Shown: piece by piece, positions 17,469-27,611 of the stretch
How the letters are laid out: every line of letters starts with the position of its first letter
Numbering within the stretch: the first letter of the stretch is position 1
Assembly: GCA_963808815.1 (NCBI GenBank)
Contig: CAWEGI010000003.1
Span: forward strand, 146,304 to 210,303
DNA from: DATBLE01 sp963808815
GTDB lineage: Bacteria > Actinomycetota > Thermoleophilia > Gaiellales > Gaiellaceae
Direction: 5' to 3'
DNA length: 64,000 nt
Program-made: the position numbers and the translations under genes
Notes under the pieces: generated by a model
The model's database searches: none
Seen by the model: only the letters and a program-made list of their open reading frames with translations
What the model was told of the DNA's origin: nothing

Positions 17469-18563
17469 TTGAGCAGGCGTCGAAAATCCGGCGGGATCGT
17501 CGTGGCGTCGTTTCCGGCGCCGATCGCACGGAACCCGTACCAGGCCATTCTCTATCGGGCGTTGAGGGACGCCGGGATCGAGGTCCACGCTGCACCTAGG
17601 CTGTCGATCGGCTGGCTACGACGCAACGCCGAGCGTGTTTCGGTGCTCCATTTTCACTGGCCGCAGGAGTACTACCGGTACGACCGCGGAGGCGCCGGCG
17701 CGCGGATGGTCCTGTCCTGGGCCCGGACGGCGATGTTCGGCCTCCGCCTCGCCGCGGCGCGCGCGCTCGGCTATCGCATCGTCTGGACGGTGCACCAGGT
17801 CTACCCGCACGAAACGGAGAGCAGGTCGCAAGATCGCCTGGCGGGGATGATCCTCGCTCGATCGGCTCATGCGCTGATTGCCCATGACTTCCGAACTGCG
17901 CAGGCGGTCACTGACCAGCTGTTGGTCGCACGCGAGAAGATCCGCGTCATTCCGCACGGCTCGTACGAGGGTGTCTATCCCGCCGGCCGCTCTCGCGAGG
18001 CTGTGCGTTCTGGCTTGGGGATTTCCGCCGACGCATTCGTCGTGCTGAGCTTCGGTCAGATCAGGAGGTACAAGGAGTTGACCCTCCTGCTCGATGCCTT
18101 CGAGCAGGCCCACATCGAGGGTGGTGTGCTCCTGATCGTGGGGCTGCCTCTGGATGAGGACGAGACGCAAAGGCTGGAGGCGATCTCCCGCAACGCCACG
18201 AACGTCGTGACCATTCTCGAGTTCGTCCCCGACAATTGCGTCGCGGAGCTCTTCGCTGCGAGTGACGTGTTCGGCTCCGCGCGTCTGGACGGCGGCACGT
18301 CGGGAGCGCTCGTCCTCGCCTTGTCGCTCGGGCTACCCGTGGTCGCGGCGAAGTGTCCCGCCTACGACGATCTCACCGACCACGGCGAGGCCGGTTGGCT
18401 CTTCGCGCCTGGAACCAAGGATTCCCTGGCCTCGGCGCTGCGGTCGGCGGCAACCGATTCCGTCGGACGTGAGGCCAAGGCTCGGCGCGCGCTTCAGCGC
18501 GCCGCTTGTCTGCGCCCGTCCGAGATCGCGGCTCGCACGGCGGTGGTGCTTCGCGGTGACTGA
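17469..18563 (+). CDS. Family 4-type glycosyltransferase
   Basis: 364 residues from TTG 17469. A GT-B architecture: N-terminal IVVASFPAPIARNPYQ and VLHFHWPQEYYRY, VWTVHQVYPHE, then the donor domain with VIPHGSYEGVYP, VLSFGQIRRYKELTLLLDAF and the acidic GTSGALVLALSLGLPVVAAK. The HWPQ/HWP pattern is typical of GumK/GT4-like EPS transferases (family resemblance only). Divergent from the GT2 on its left. Confidence 0.82.
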   Translation: MSRRRKSGGIVVASFPAPIARNPYQAILYRALRDAGIEVHAAPRLSIGWLRRNAERVSVLHFHWPQEYYRYDRGGAGARMVLSWARTAMFGLRLAAARALGYRIVWTVHQVYPHETESRSQDRLAGMILARSAHALIAHDFRTAQAVTDQLLVAREKIRVIPHGSYEGVYPAGRSREAVRSGLGISADAFVVLSFGQIRRYKELTLLLDAFEQAHIEGGVLLIVGLPLDEDETQRLEAISRNATNVVTILEFVPDNCVAELFAASDVFGSARLDGGTSGALVLALSLGLPVVAAKCPAYDDLTDHGEAGWLFAPGTKDSLASALRSAATDSVGREAKARRALQRAACLRPSEIAARTAVVLRGD

Positions 18564-18708
18564 CTAGGACACCGCCGGCGTCGCAGCCGCCCGTTTCGTT
18601 CGCGACTGATCGGACAGGAGTTTACGGTCGCCTAATCGGCAATTACTGTCTTGGTAGTGAACCAAGCCGCCAGAGGCGCTTGTCGCGAGACGACGAACGC
18701 GAGATGGG

Positions 18709-19707
18709 ATGGGTGACCGGCCGCTAGTTTCGGTTTGCGTGCCGACCTTCAACGCGGAGCCGTGGATTCGGACGACGGTCCAGTCGGTGCTCGACCAGAC
18801 CCACGAATCCCTGGAGCTCGTGATCTCGGACGGTGGTTCGACCGACGCGACGCACGCGATCCTTGGCGAGATCAAGGATCCACGGATCCGAGTGGAGTTG
18901 TCGTCGCGACGACTTCCGGTGATCGACAACTGGAACCAGTCGGTCGTCCTCGCGACCGGGGAGTTCCTCAAGTTTCTGCATCAGGACGACACCCTGGTAC
19001 CCACCTGCATCGAGGAGATGCTCGCGGTCGCGCTGGAGGATCCCCGGGTGGGACTCGTCTTCGGGGGGAGAGAGATCTTGCTCGACGACGCCGCGGATGC
19101 AGAGGATCTGGCCTGGGTCGAGAGATACGGCAGGCTCTACTCACGGTTTACCGAGCTCGGACGCATCAACGACGGGTACTCACTGTTCCGCCAGATGATT
19201 GCTGCCGACCTCGAGGAAAACTGGATCGGCGAGCCTTCCTCCGTTCTGGTCACCCGCAGCGCGCTTGCAAGAGCGGGCCTCTTCAACCCCCGGATGCGGC
19301 AGGTGATGGATCTCGACCTCTGGTGCCGCGTTATCCTCGTTTCGCGGGTCGGATTCGTCGACCGCGTGCTGTCGGCGTATCTCCACCACCATGAATCGAT
19401 GACCAGCCGGAACGCGCTCCTCGGGCTCGACTGGCTCGATCGGGTCTGGTTGTTCGAGGGTCTGCTGGCAGAAGAGCTGGCCGAGCCCGAGCGGCAGAAG
19501 GTCGAGCAGCTCCGCAGGAGCGCGCTCCGCACGGCGGTTCGGGCCCAGGCCGGGCGACTTGCCCGTCGCCGCTTCTCCGGCGAGCTCGTCGACTACATCC
19601 TCTATCGAGCGCGAGCCGCAGTCGACGCGGCGCCTCCGCTCTACCCGCGACTCCCGGATCCGCTAACGGGCCGGCGCGACGGGCTCGCCGCCGAGCCGGT
19701 CGCGTAG
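18709..19707 (+). CDS. Family 2 glycosyltransferase (right-facing member of a convergent paralogue pair)
   Basis: 332 residues. VSVCVPTFNAEPWI, VISDGGSTDATHAIL and LHQDDTLVPTC are the donor-site motifs; WIGEPSSVLV and DLDLWCRVIL the acceptor/acid-base region. It is clearly paralogous to the gene converging on it from 20643: both contain the order NDGYSLF/NEGRALF, NWIGEPS, DLDLW/DLELW and GLDWLDRVWLFE/NRDWLDRVWLFE. The 145-bp gap upstream may hold a promoter (TTTACG, 17 bp, TACTGT) but this is weak. Confidence 0.87.
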   Translation: MGDRPLVSVCVPTFNAEPWIRTTVQSVLDQTHESLELVISDGGSTDATHAILGEIKDPRIRVELSSRRLPVIDNWNQSVVLATGEFLKFLHQDDTLVPTCIEEMLAVALEDPRVGLVFGGREILLDDAADAEDLAWVERYGRLYSRFTELGRINDGYSLFRQMIAADLEENWIGEPSSVLVTRSALARAGLFNPRMRQVMDLDLWCRVILVSRVGFVDRVLSAYLHHHESMTSRNALLGLDWLDRVWLFEGLLAEELAEPERQKVEQLRRSALRTAVRAQAGRLARRRFSGELVDYILYRARAAVDAAPPLYPRLPDPLTGRRDGLAAEPVA

Positions 19708-20643
19708 GAGCGCTCGACGCGTCGGCGCGGGAAGCGTTCTGAACCTGAAGTAGTCGGCCAGCTCCGTCGTGAGCTGGCCCTTTGCTAGCCGCCGTGCCTG
19801 CATGCGGACGGCCTGTCGAATCGCCTTCCTGCGCAGGTGGAACACGAAGGTCCGGAAGGGCCCGAGGTCGTTCTCGTAGAGCAGGCTCTCGAACAGCCAG
19901 ACGCGGTCGAGCCAGTCACGATTCTGCCCCTGATTCGCTGCGGAGATCGAGGCCTGATGCATGCGGTAGAGACACACCGGCTTGTCGAGAAAGCCGATTC
20001 GACAGCGCAGCATCACGCGGAGCCAGAGCTCCAGATCGATCGTCTGACGGATGTATCGGTTGAACAGACCGCATTGCTCGAATGCCGCGCGGCTCACGAG
20101 GACGGCAGAAGGCTCGCCGATCCAGTTGTGCTCCATCCCTGCCAGGAGCATGAGGAGGAAGAGAGCCCTTCCCTCGTTGATCCTCTCGGGTGGTCCGAGG
20201 TGCTCGTGGTCGCGGGTGATCGTCCGCAGCCACTCGTTTCCGTTCTCGTCGTAGATGACGTTCTCGCGCGGAGCGAACACGAGGCCGATGCGGTCGTCCT
20301 CGAGCGCCAGCGCGACCATCTCCTCGAGGCAGGTCGGAGCGAGCGCGTCGTCCGCGTGGAGGAACTTCACGTATCGGCCCTTGGACAGTCGGATCAGGCG
20401 GTTGTGGTTGAGCGTCAGGCCGATGTTTCGCTCCGACGGCTCAAGGCGGATCCTGGAATCTCGGTACGAGTGCAGGATCTCGAGCGTCGAGTCGGCCGAC
20501 GCGTTGTCGGAGATCACGAGCTCGAAATCGGTGAAGGACTGCCCGAGAGCAGACTCGATCGTCTCGCGGAGCCAGGCCGACGAGTTGTATGTCGGAACGC
20601 AGATGGACACCAGGGGAGGCTGGCTAACCGGCAAGCTCGTCAC
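19663..20643 (-). CDS. Family 2 glycosyltransferase (left-facing member of a convergent paralogue pair)
   Basis: 326 residues. VSICVPTYNSSAWLRETIES, VISDNASADSTLEIL, FLHADDALAPTC, NWIGEPSAVLV, DLELWLRVML and RDWLDRVWLFESL follow the same order as in the gene at 18709, so the two arose by duplication and now face each other, overlapping by 45 bp at their 3' ends. The conserved NWIGEPS block suggests the same class of acceptor. Predicted cytosolic transferase; donor unknown. Confidence 0.87.
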   Translation of the reverse strand: MTSLPVSQPPLVSICVPTYNSSAWLRETIESALGQSFTDFELVISDNASADSTLEILHSYRDSRIRLEPSERNIGLTLNHNRLIRLSKGRYVKFLHADDALAPTCLEEMVALALEDDRIGLVFAPRENVIYDENGNEWLRTITRDHEHLGPPERINEGRALFLLMLLAGMEHNWIGEPSAVLVSRAAFEQCGLFNRYIRQTIDLELWLRVMLRCRIGFLDKPVCLYRMHQASISAANQGQNRDWLDRVWLFESLLYENDLGPFRTFVFHLRRKAIRQAVRMQARRLAKGQLTTELADYFRFRTLPAPTRRALLRDRLGGEPVAPAR

Positions 20644-20685
20644 GCCCTCTTCGGTTGGATAACGTCACCGTTGGTCGGTCCAGAG

Positions 20686-20714
20686 TTGCATGTTCGGTCA
20701 TGAGCAAGTAAATA
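20686..20714 (+). promoter_or_regulatory. Sigma-70-type promoter of the secreted dehydrogenase/PKD gene
   Basis: TTGCAT (20686–20691), a 17-bp spacer and TAAATA (20709–20714), 29 bp before the proposed TTG start. An AGGAG lies between promoter and start. The A/T-rich patch stands out from the surrounding GC-rich sequence. Confidence 0.65.
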
Positions 20715-20742
20715 GAACAGAAGAGAGAGGAGTAGATCACTG

Positions 20743-23700
20743 TTGGAGGGGGCAAGGTCCAGCGGCGGGCTAGGACGTCTTGTTGTCCTGTGCGCCCTGG
20801 TGGCTGCGGCGTTCATGGCAATCGGGGCCAGTCCGGTCTCGGCTGCGACCCTGCCCGCAGGCTTCCAGGACGTCGTTGCCTTCAGCGGCGTCACCGGCGC
20901 GACTGGAGTCCGTTTCTCGTCCGACGGTCGGGTCTTCGTCACCCAGAAGGACGGCCTCCTCAGGGTGTTCGACAGTCTGACCGACACCACACCCGCCACC
21001 GTGCTCGACCTCCGGTCCGAAGTCCACAACTACTGGGATCGCGGCCTTCTCGGGTTGGCCCTCGACCCGAATTTTCCGGCAACTCCATACATCTACGTGC
21101 TGGAGGCCTACGATGCGGCGATCGGCGGCACGGCGCCGCAGTGGAACGACAATTGTCCCACGCCGCCTGGCCCGAATACCGACGGCTGCCCGATCAGCGG
21201 TCGCCTGCTCAGGCTGACCTTGTCCGGAAACGCGGTTACGGCAACGAAGGTGTTGATCAAGGACCAGTGGTGCCAGCAGTACCCGAGCCATTCGATCGGA
21301 GACCTCTACTTCGGCACCGACGGGGCCCTGTACGTCAGCGGCGGCGACGGCGCTAGCTTCACCTTCGCGGACTACGGCCAGGGCGGCGGCGGGGCCGGCA
21401 GCCCGACGCCGAAGAATCCATGCGGCGATCCGCCGGCCGGCGTCGGCGGGACGATGACGCCGCCCACGGCGGAGGGAGGAGCGCTGCGCAGTCAGAGTTT
21501 CCGGAGGCCGAGCGGCCAGCCAGTGCTGCTGAACGGGGCGGTGCTGCGTGTCGATCCGGCAACGGGTGACGCGATGCCCGACAACCCGGCTGCGGGCAGC
21601 AGCGACGCCAACGCGCGGCGGATCGTCGCCTACGGGCTTCGCAACCCTTTCCGCTTCACGATCAGACCAATGTCGAACGACCTGTGGATCGGCGACGTCG
21701 GCTGGGACACGTGGGAGGAGATCAACCGGCAGCCCTCTCCGACCACGTCGGTGGTCAACTTCGGGTGGCCCTGCTACGAAGGCAACTCGCCACAGCCTGG
21801 ATACCAGAGCGCCGGGCTCAATCTGTGCTCGTCCCTGTACAGCGCCGGAACCGCGACGCCTCCGGTCCTGACGTACAACCACAGCGCCCACGTCGTCGCC
21901 AACGACAACTGCCCCACAGGCAGTTCGTCGGTCACGGGCCTCGCCTTCTACTCCGGTGCCAGCAACTACCCGGCTTCGTACAACGGCGGTCTCTTCTTCG
22001 GCGACTACGCGCGAGGATGCATCTGGTTCATGCCGGTCGGCTCGAACGGGATTCCGAACCCGGCGCTCGTGCAGCCCTTCGAGACCGGCGCGCTGGGGCC
22101 GGTCGATCTCGAGATCGGGCCGAACGGCGACCTCTTCTACGCCGATCTGAACAACGGCTTGATCCACGAGATCAAGTTCGCCGGCGGCGGCAACCAACCG
22201 CCGGTCGCGGCAGCGACTGCGACGCCGACGAGCGGGAATGCGCCGCTGGTGGTCAACTTCGACGGGTCGGCGTCGTCCGATCCCGACGCGGGGGACACGA
22301 TCTCGTATTCGTGGGATCTGAACGGGGACGGGACGTTCGGCGACTCGACGGTGGCGAAACCGTCGTTCACCTACTCGACCGCCGGCACCTACAACGCGGT
22401 GCTCAAGGTCACCGACAACCACGGCGCGTCGACGACCAGCTCGCCGATCACGATCACCGTCCTGTCGGGCGGGAGCTCCACCTTCGGGACGACGACGCCG
22501 GGCGCGTTGATGGATACGGCCTCGAGTGACCTCAAGGAGGTGTCGAAGTTCACCGCGCCGCAGGCCGCGAACGTCTTCAAGCTGACGGGCTACGTGTCGG
22601 GGTTGGGGGCGGGGTCGGGGTCGCAGCCGGTGCGGGCGGTGATCTATGCGAATTCGGGTGGGAATCCGGGGGCGCTGTTCGGTGTGTCGAATGCGGTGAC
22701 GATCACTGCCGGAAAAGCTTGGGGGTGGGTCGACTTCACGTTCCCGTCGGCCGTCTCGGTCCCGGCCGGAACCGTCTGGCTGGGTTACATCGCGGGCTCG
22801 ACGTCGGACCTGACCCAGCTGCGATACGACTCGCTGGCCAACGACCTTCGCTACAACAGCAACGGCGGGGGCTATGTGGCCGGTCCGTCGAATCCGTTCG
22901 GCGCTTCGACCACACTCGGCCTCCACTACTCCATCTACGCGAGTTACACGCCGGCGTCCGGTGGTGGGAACAATCCGCCGACGGCGGTGGCGTCGGGTGC
23001 GCCGACGAGTGGGAATGCGCCGTTGGCGGTGAGTTTTGATGGTTCGGGGTCGTCGGATCCGGATGCGGGGGACACGATCTCGTATTCGTGGGATTTGAAC
23101 GGGGATGGGACGTTCGGCGATTCGACGGTGGCGAAGCCGTCGTTCACGTATACGTCGGCGGGGACGTACAACGCGGTGTTGAAGGTGACGGACAATCATG
23201 CTGCGTCGTCGACGAGTGCGCCGGTGACGATCACGGTGTCTTCGGGTGGTGGTGGTGGGACGTTCGGGACGACGACGCCGGGGGCGTTGGTGGATACGGC
23301 GACGGCGAACTTCAAGGAGGTTTCGAAGTTCACTGCTCCGCAGGCGGGCAATGTGGTGAAGGTGACCGGCTATGTGTCGGGGTTGGGGGCGGGGTCGGGG
23401 TCGCAGCCGGTGCGGGCGGTGATGTATGCGAACTCGGGTGGGAATCCAGGGGCGCTGCTGGGGGTGTCGAATGCGGTGACGGTCACTGCGGGTCAGGCGT
23501 GGGGGTGGGTGGACTTCACGTTCCCGACGGCGGTGCCGGTTTCGGCGGGCACGGTGTGGATGGGGTACATCGCCGGCACGACCTCTGATCTGACCCAGTT
23601 GCGGTACGACTCGGTCGCGAACGACCTTCGCTACAACACGAATACCGGTGGGTATGCGGCCGGCCCGACGAACCCGTTCGGCTCGCCGTTCACCGTCGGG

Positions 23701-24801
23701 TTCCACTACTCCATGTACGGAACGTATTCCGGCTCTTCGAACGGCCCGCCCGTGCCGACCATCACTGCGCCGGCATCGACCCTGACCTGGAAGGTCGGCG
23801 ATCCGATCAGCTTCTCCGGGAGCGCGACCGACCCCCAGGACGGCAACTTGCCTGCCTCGGCCCTGAGCTGGCTGCTCATCCTGCACCACTGCTTCTCGCC
23901 CACCGACTGCCACATTCACCAGCTCCAGACGTTCAGCGGCGTCGCCAGCGGCAGCTTCAATGCGCCTGACCACGGCTACCCGTCGTACCTCGAGCTGCAG
24001 CTCACCGCGACGGACTCCGCCGGGCTCTCGGCGACGACGAGCGTTTCGCTGCAGCCCCAGACGGTCAACCTGACCTTCGGCTCGAATCCGCACGGGCCTG
24101 CAGCTGGTGTTCGACTCGACGTTCACAGGCGACGCCGTACACGGTCACCGTGATCAAAGGCTCGACCCATTCGATCAGTGCGCCTGCGACGTCAGACGCT
24201 CGGCGCGACGACCTACAACTTCTCGTCCTGGTCAGACGGCCTCGCGGCGACGCACAACATCACCTCTCCCACCACCGATGCTTCGTATACCGCCACGTAC
24301 ACGGCGTCCGGTGGTGGTGGTGGTGGGACGTTCGGGACGACGACGCCGGGGGCGTTGGTGGATACGGCGACGGCGAACTTCAAGGAGGTTTCGAAGTTCA
24401 CTGCTCCGCAGGCGGGCAATGTGGTGAAGGTGACCGGCTATGTGTCGGGGTTGGGGGCGGGGTCGGGGTCGCAGCCGGTGCGGGCGGTGATGTATGCGAA
24501 CTCGGGTGGGAATCCAGGGGCGCTGCTGGGGGTGTCGAATGCGGTGACGGTCACTGCGGGTCAGGCGTGGGGGTGGGTGGACTTCACGTTCCCGACGGCG
24601 GTGCCGGTTTCGGCGGGCACGGTGTGGATGGGGTACATCGCCGGCACGACCTCTGATCTGACCCAGTTGCGGTACGACTCGGTCGCGAACGACCTTCGCT
24701 ACAACACGAATACCGGTGGGTATGCGGCCGGCCCGACGAACCCGTTCGGCTCGCCGTTCACCGTCGGGTTCCACTACTCCATGTACGGAACGTACGGGTA
24801 G
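20743..24801 (+). CDS. Secreted glucose/sorbosone-dehydrogenase-like protein with PKD domains and three beta-sandwich repeats (three frameshifts near 24.1–24.2 kb)
   Basis: About 1,350 residues if three single-base shifts between about 24,085 and 24,200 are bridged; uninterrupted it stops at 24153. A signal peptide (VVLCALVAAAFMAIGASPVSAA) precedes a six-bladed GSDH-like propeller of about 450 residues (GVRFSSDGRVFVTQKDG, RGLLGLALDPNFP, HSIGDLYFGTDGALYVSGGDG, AYGLRNPFRF, IGDVGWDTWEEIN). Then come PKD domain, repeat domain (GTTTPGALMDTA…), PKD, repeat, an Ig-like domain, and a third repeat after the shifts. The propeller family oxidises soluble sugars with PQQ; here it is probably an extracellular carbohydrate-binding or oxidising protein. 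TTG start with AGGAG 10 nt upstream. Confidence 0.75.
23245..23726 (+). repeat. 482-bp direct repeat, copy 1 (beta-sandwich domain)
   Basis: Identical by eye to 24313–24794 (offset 1068 bp). A third, diverged copy is at about 22479–22950. Codon use inside (GGT, GTG, TTG, AAT) is poorer in GC3 than the flanking gene. Each copy encodes one domain running from GTFGTTTPGAL to HYSMYGTY. Confidence 0.95.
24313..24794 (+). repeat. 482-bp direct repeat, copy 2 (beta-sandwich domain)
   Basis: Exact copy of 23245–23726, lying after the frameshift cluster and ending seven bases before the stop at 24801. Confidence 0.95.
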
Positions 24802-24807
24802 TCCCGA

Positions 24808-24823
24808 GCGCCCCCGGGGGCGC
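24808..24823. terminator. Bidirectional palindrome between convergent genes
   Basis: A perfect 16-bp GC palindrome (GCGCCCCC/GGGGGCGC) between the stop at 24801 of the rightward secreted protein and the stop at 24825 of the leftward sulfotransferase-like gene. Position suggests a shared terminator; there is no U-tract. Confidence 0.5.
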
Positions 24824-24824
24824 C

Positions 24825-25523
24825 CTATCGACTGCGGCTTCTCCTCGACGGCACTCGCGCGAGCAGTCTCTGGATCGAACTTTCGGTCTTGGCGGCCGGC
24901 GCTACCGGGCTCGGTATACGCGCCGGCTTCGCATCGTCGGCAAGCGTCTGCCCGTAGACGCGTTCCTCGACGGCAGCCCATTCCGGGTTGCTCCGGTACA
25001 TCAGCGCGATGTGTGCAGCGCTGAACCAGTGGTCGACTTCACGGTTGTACGCTCCGGTGTTCTTCTGCCCGAAACCGAGAATCTCCGTCTGCTTCTCGGA
25101 GGAGACCTCGACGAAACGCGAGACGAACACGAGGAAGTCCTCGCTCAGGTGCTCAGTCCTGAGCCAGTGGTCGATCGCGATTTTCCCGCCGCCGGTGAAC
25201 GACGCGATGTGCTGATCGGCCGCGTCGCTGAGGGCCATCTCGTATGGCGAAACCATCGCGATAGGCTCGTAGTCTGGGTAGTCGCCAAAGCGCGAGCGGT
25301 GCATGTGATAGCTGAGTGTCCAGGCGGGCAGGCGCCGGATGTTGAGGGCTAGCTCCTTGCCCTCGATCCGAGCAAGACGATCCGGGAAGGGCGTGTGCTG
25401 TTGTTCGTCGCCGAGCGAGTCGGCGTAGTCGATCTCATCCGGAAAGAGTTGGAAGAGCTCCCACGTCGTGTGGCCTCCGGTCTTACCAAGATGACCCCAC
25501 GCGAATGACTTACCGATGACCAT
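24825..25523 (-). CDS. Sulfotransferase-family protein
   Basis: 232 residues. The N-terminus reads AWGHLGKTGGHTTWELFQLF, a variant of the HIPKTGGTT PAPS 5'-phosphosulfate loop of the Sulfotransfer_2 family. A later VFVSRFVEVSSEKQ could be the 3'-phosphate-binding segment (Arg/Ser). The family moves sulfate from PAPS to sugar hydroxyls; in this operon the EPS or its precursor is the natural acceptor (inference). It is the last gene of the leftward operon beginning at 36300, 27 bp after the preceding gene. No membrane segment is seen. Confidence 0.72.
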   Translation of the reverse strand: MVIGKSFAWGHLGKTGGHTTWELFQLFPDEIDYADSLGDEQQHTPFPDRLARIEGKELALNIRRLPAWTLSYHMHRSRFGDYPDYEPIAMVSPYEMALSDAADQHIASFTGGGKIAIDHWLRTEHLSEDFLVFVSRFVEVSSEKQTEILGFGQKNTGAYNREVDHWFSAAHIALMYRSNPEWAAVEERVYGQTLADDAKPARIPSPVAPAAKTESSIQRLLARVPSRRSRSR

Positions 25524-25550
25524 TGCCGATACGGGTCAACACTTCCGACC

Positions 25551-26447
25551 CTAGCCGAGGATGAACCGTTCGACGAACGGCATGCTGCTCTCGAAGTAGT
25601 GGACGCTGGCGCGCACGTTGACGAAGTCGCCGCGCTTCGGCGGTGAGGCCAGCTCGAGCGTGAAGGCATATGGCATGCCTTCCTGGAAGTAGCCCCGAGA
25701 GGCGATCAGCTGCACGCCGTTCGCGATCGGCAACCCGTCAGTGTCCGGCGGCCCGGAAACCTTGGTGACGCGGACGCCGGGCGGAAAGCGCAGCTCGACT
25801 GCGTTGACCTGGGGCAGATCGTTGAGGCCGAAGGTGACGCTCAGCGTACTGCCCGGCTGACCCATCTGGACGGCGACGAACTTGAGCCCGAGCAGCCCGA
25901 CGTCGACCAGCGGCACACTCCGCTCCAGCGCCAGGAGCTGTGCGTCCCTGACGATCAGCGGAGGTGCCAGCTTAGGAGGATGGGCCGCGGTGAGAATCGT
26001 CGCGCTGCCCCCGGTTACCAGTGCGAACCCGGGACTCGCATTCTGGTAGAGGACGTCCTTGGCGATCTGGACGGGACGCATGAGCTTGAAGCCCGACGGG
26101 AGCCGGAGCGTGATCGACCGCGCTCGGGCGGAGGGCCGGCTGCCGGTAGGGGTGGAGTCGACGATCGCCACCGTCGCCACGGCGAGCCTCGAACCCGGCT
26201 TCCGGATAACGCTCGAGGCGACTACCACATCGCCGCCCAGACCACTCCTGGTGGTCAGGACGAGACGTGGAGTGACGCCGGTAGTCGTATTCGAGGTAAG
26301 GGCAAGACGGGCGACGGTGACGTTTCCCGCCGAGGGCAGCGGCACGGTCAGCGGCGTTGCGATCGCCCGCCCCGCCGAACCGGTCGGTATCGCCACCGCG
26401 AGCACCAGCGCGATGAAACTGCCGGCGAGAGCCAAGCGACTCGGCAC
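25551..26447 (-). CDS. Secreted protein of unknown function
   Basis: 298 residues. A signal peptide (LALAGSFIALVLAVAIPTGSAG) is followed by an all-beta-looking sequence with many Val/Thr/Ser strands and no recognised catalytic motif. I do not recognise the family. The position between a GT4 and the sulfotransferase in the EPS operon suggests a role at the cell surface in export or binding of the polymer. Confidence 0.65.
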   Translation of the reverse strand: MPSRLALAGSFIALVLAVAIPTGSAGRAIATPLTVPLPSAGNVTVARLALTSNTTTGVTPRLVLTTRSGLGGDVVVASSVIRKPGSRLAVATVAIVDSTPTGSRPSARARSITLRLPSGFKLMRPVQIAKDVLYQNASPGFALVTGGSATILTAAHPPKLAPPLIVRDAQLLALERSVPLVDVGLLGLKFVAVQMGQPGSTLSVTFGLNDLPQVNAVELRFPPGVRVTKVSGPPDTDGLPIANGVQLIASRGYFQEGMPYAFTLELASPPKRGDFVNVRASVHYFESSMPFVERFILG

Positions 26448-26484
26448 CCTCTCACGCTAGCGCGGCCCGCCGGCAAGGGCAACC

Positions 26485-27588
26485 CTACGCCGGTCGGGTG
26501 ATTCGGCCGAGCAACTCGGCGGTTTGGCGGGCCGCCGCGTCCCAGGTGCGGCTGCGCGCCTTCGCCGCCGATGCCAGTCGAAGCTCACCCACGCCTGCCG
26601 CATGCCAGGCGATGATCTGCTCCTGCCAGCGCTGCGGATCGAGCGGCAGGATCTGCTTCTCCGCCGCCACTGCGAGCTCCCTGGCCGCGCCGACATCGGT
26701 GGCCAGGAAGGGCGTGCCGGTCGCCATCGCCTCCAGCAAGGGGAACCCGTAGCCCTCGTAGTGGCTGGGCCACAGCAGGCACAGCGCCTGCGCGTAGAGA
26801 CGCGCCAGCTCGTCGTCGGTCGGATCGAAATGCATGACGATGCCGGTCGGGCCCGCCTCCTCGAGGGTCGGCAGCCTGCGGGCGGTGACGAACCGCCGGG
26901 AGGTCAGATGGAGCTCCAGTCCGGTTCGCGCATGCACCTCGGGCCACAGCTCGAGCAGGAACTCCGCGTTCTTCCGGGTGTCGTGAGCGCCGACGAGCAG
27001 GCAATATGCACCGCTCCTGCGGTCGACGTCGTCCAGAGGAATCGTGACAAACGGCGGACCGACGCCCGGAGGGACGACCAGGACCCGTCCAGGTTCGAGC
27101 GGGAATCGTTCGAGCAACTCGCCTCGCACACGAGTGGACGGAGTCACGACGAGGGCCGCGCGGCGGACGAGTGGCCCCGTGAGGAGCCGTGCGATTCCGC
27201 GGTACGCAGGCGTGAAGTAGCGCGGCTCGAGCAGCGGGCCGAGGTCGTGGATCACTGGGACGTGACGACGAGTGGCAAGAGGGCCCCAGCTGGACGGGCT
27301 CCAGAGGACGTCCGCCTGGACACGGCGGACGAGGCGCGGCAGCGTGACCTGCTCCCAGAGGTGGCCACGTGCGCCGTGCCAGTGCTCGGTCGGCTCGAGC
27401 TCGGCGATCTGGGGCGCATCGAGCTGCAGCCGCCGGTCAGGAGGGACCAACACGCATACCCGGCAGTCGATGTGCTCCCCAAGCCGTCGCAGGATCTCTC
27501 GTGCGTAGCGCTGCACGCCCGTGGCGCTCATCGTCAGGAACCGACCGTTGACGGCGACGACAGGCACGGTCACCGTGGGCGGGCTCAT
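26485..27588 (-). CDS. Family 4 glycosyltransferase
   Basis: 367 residues from ATG 27588; the frame stays open upstream but that stretch is antisense shadow of the neighbouring epimerase. Motifs: VNGRFLTMSATGVQRYAREI (glycine loop), VIHDLGPLLEPRYF, VVPPGVGPPFV, LLVGAHDTRKNAEFLLELW, and PSHYEGYGFPLLEAMATGTP with the E-x7-E signature of retaining GT4 mannosyl/rhamnosyltransferases. Cytosolic EPS assembly enzyme; donor not determined. 23 bp from the epimerase upstream. Confidence 0.88.
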   Translation of the reverse strand: MSPPTVTVPVVAVNGRFLTMSATGVQRYAREILRRLGEHIDCRVCVLVPPDRRLQLDAPQIAELEPTEHWHGARGHLWEQVTLPRLVRRVQADVLWSPSSWGPLATRRHVPVIHDLGPLLEPRYFTPAYRGIARLLTGPLVRRAALVVTPSTRVRGELLERFPLEPGRVLVVPPGVGPPFVTIPLDDVDRRSGAYCLLVGAHDTRKNAEFLLELWPEVHARTGLELHLTSRRFVTARRLPTLEEAGPTGIVMHFDPTDDELARLYAQALCLLWPSHYEGYGFPLLEAMATGTPFLATDVGAARELAVAAEKQILPLDPQRWQEQIIAWHAAGVGELRLASAAKARSRTWDAAARQTAELLGRITRPA

Positions 27589-27611
27589 CGGCAAGGACGA
27601 TATCGCCGCTG

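Noticed and set aside
20770..24126. A 1,118-codon open frame on the minus strand
   Set aside because: Arg/His/Pro-rich low-complexity translation antisense to the dehydrogenase/PKD gene; high GC suppresses stops.
22479..24794. Direct repeats as a possible CRISPR or mobile element
   Set aside because: Repeats are ~480 bp, in frame, and encode a protein domain; no spacers, transposase or terminal inverted repeats.
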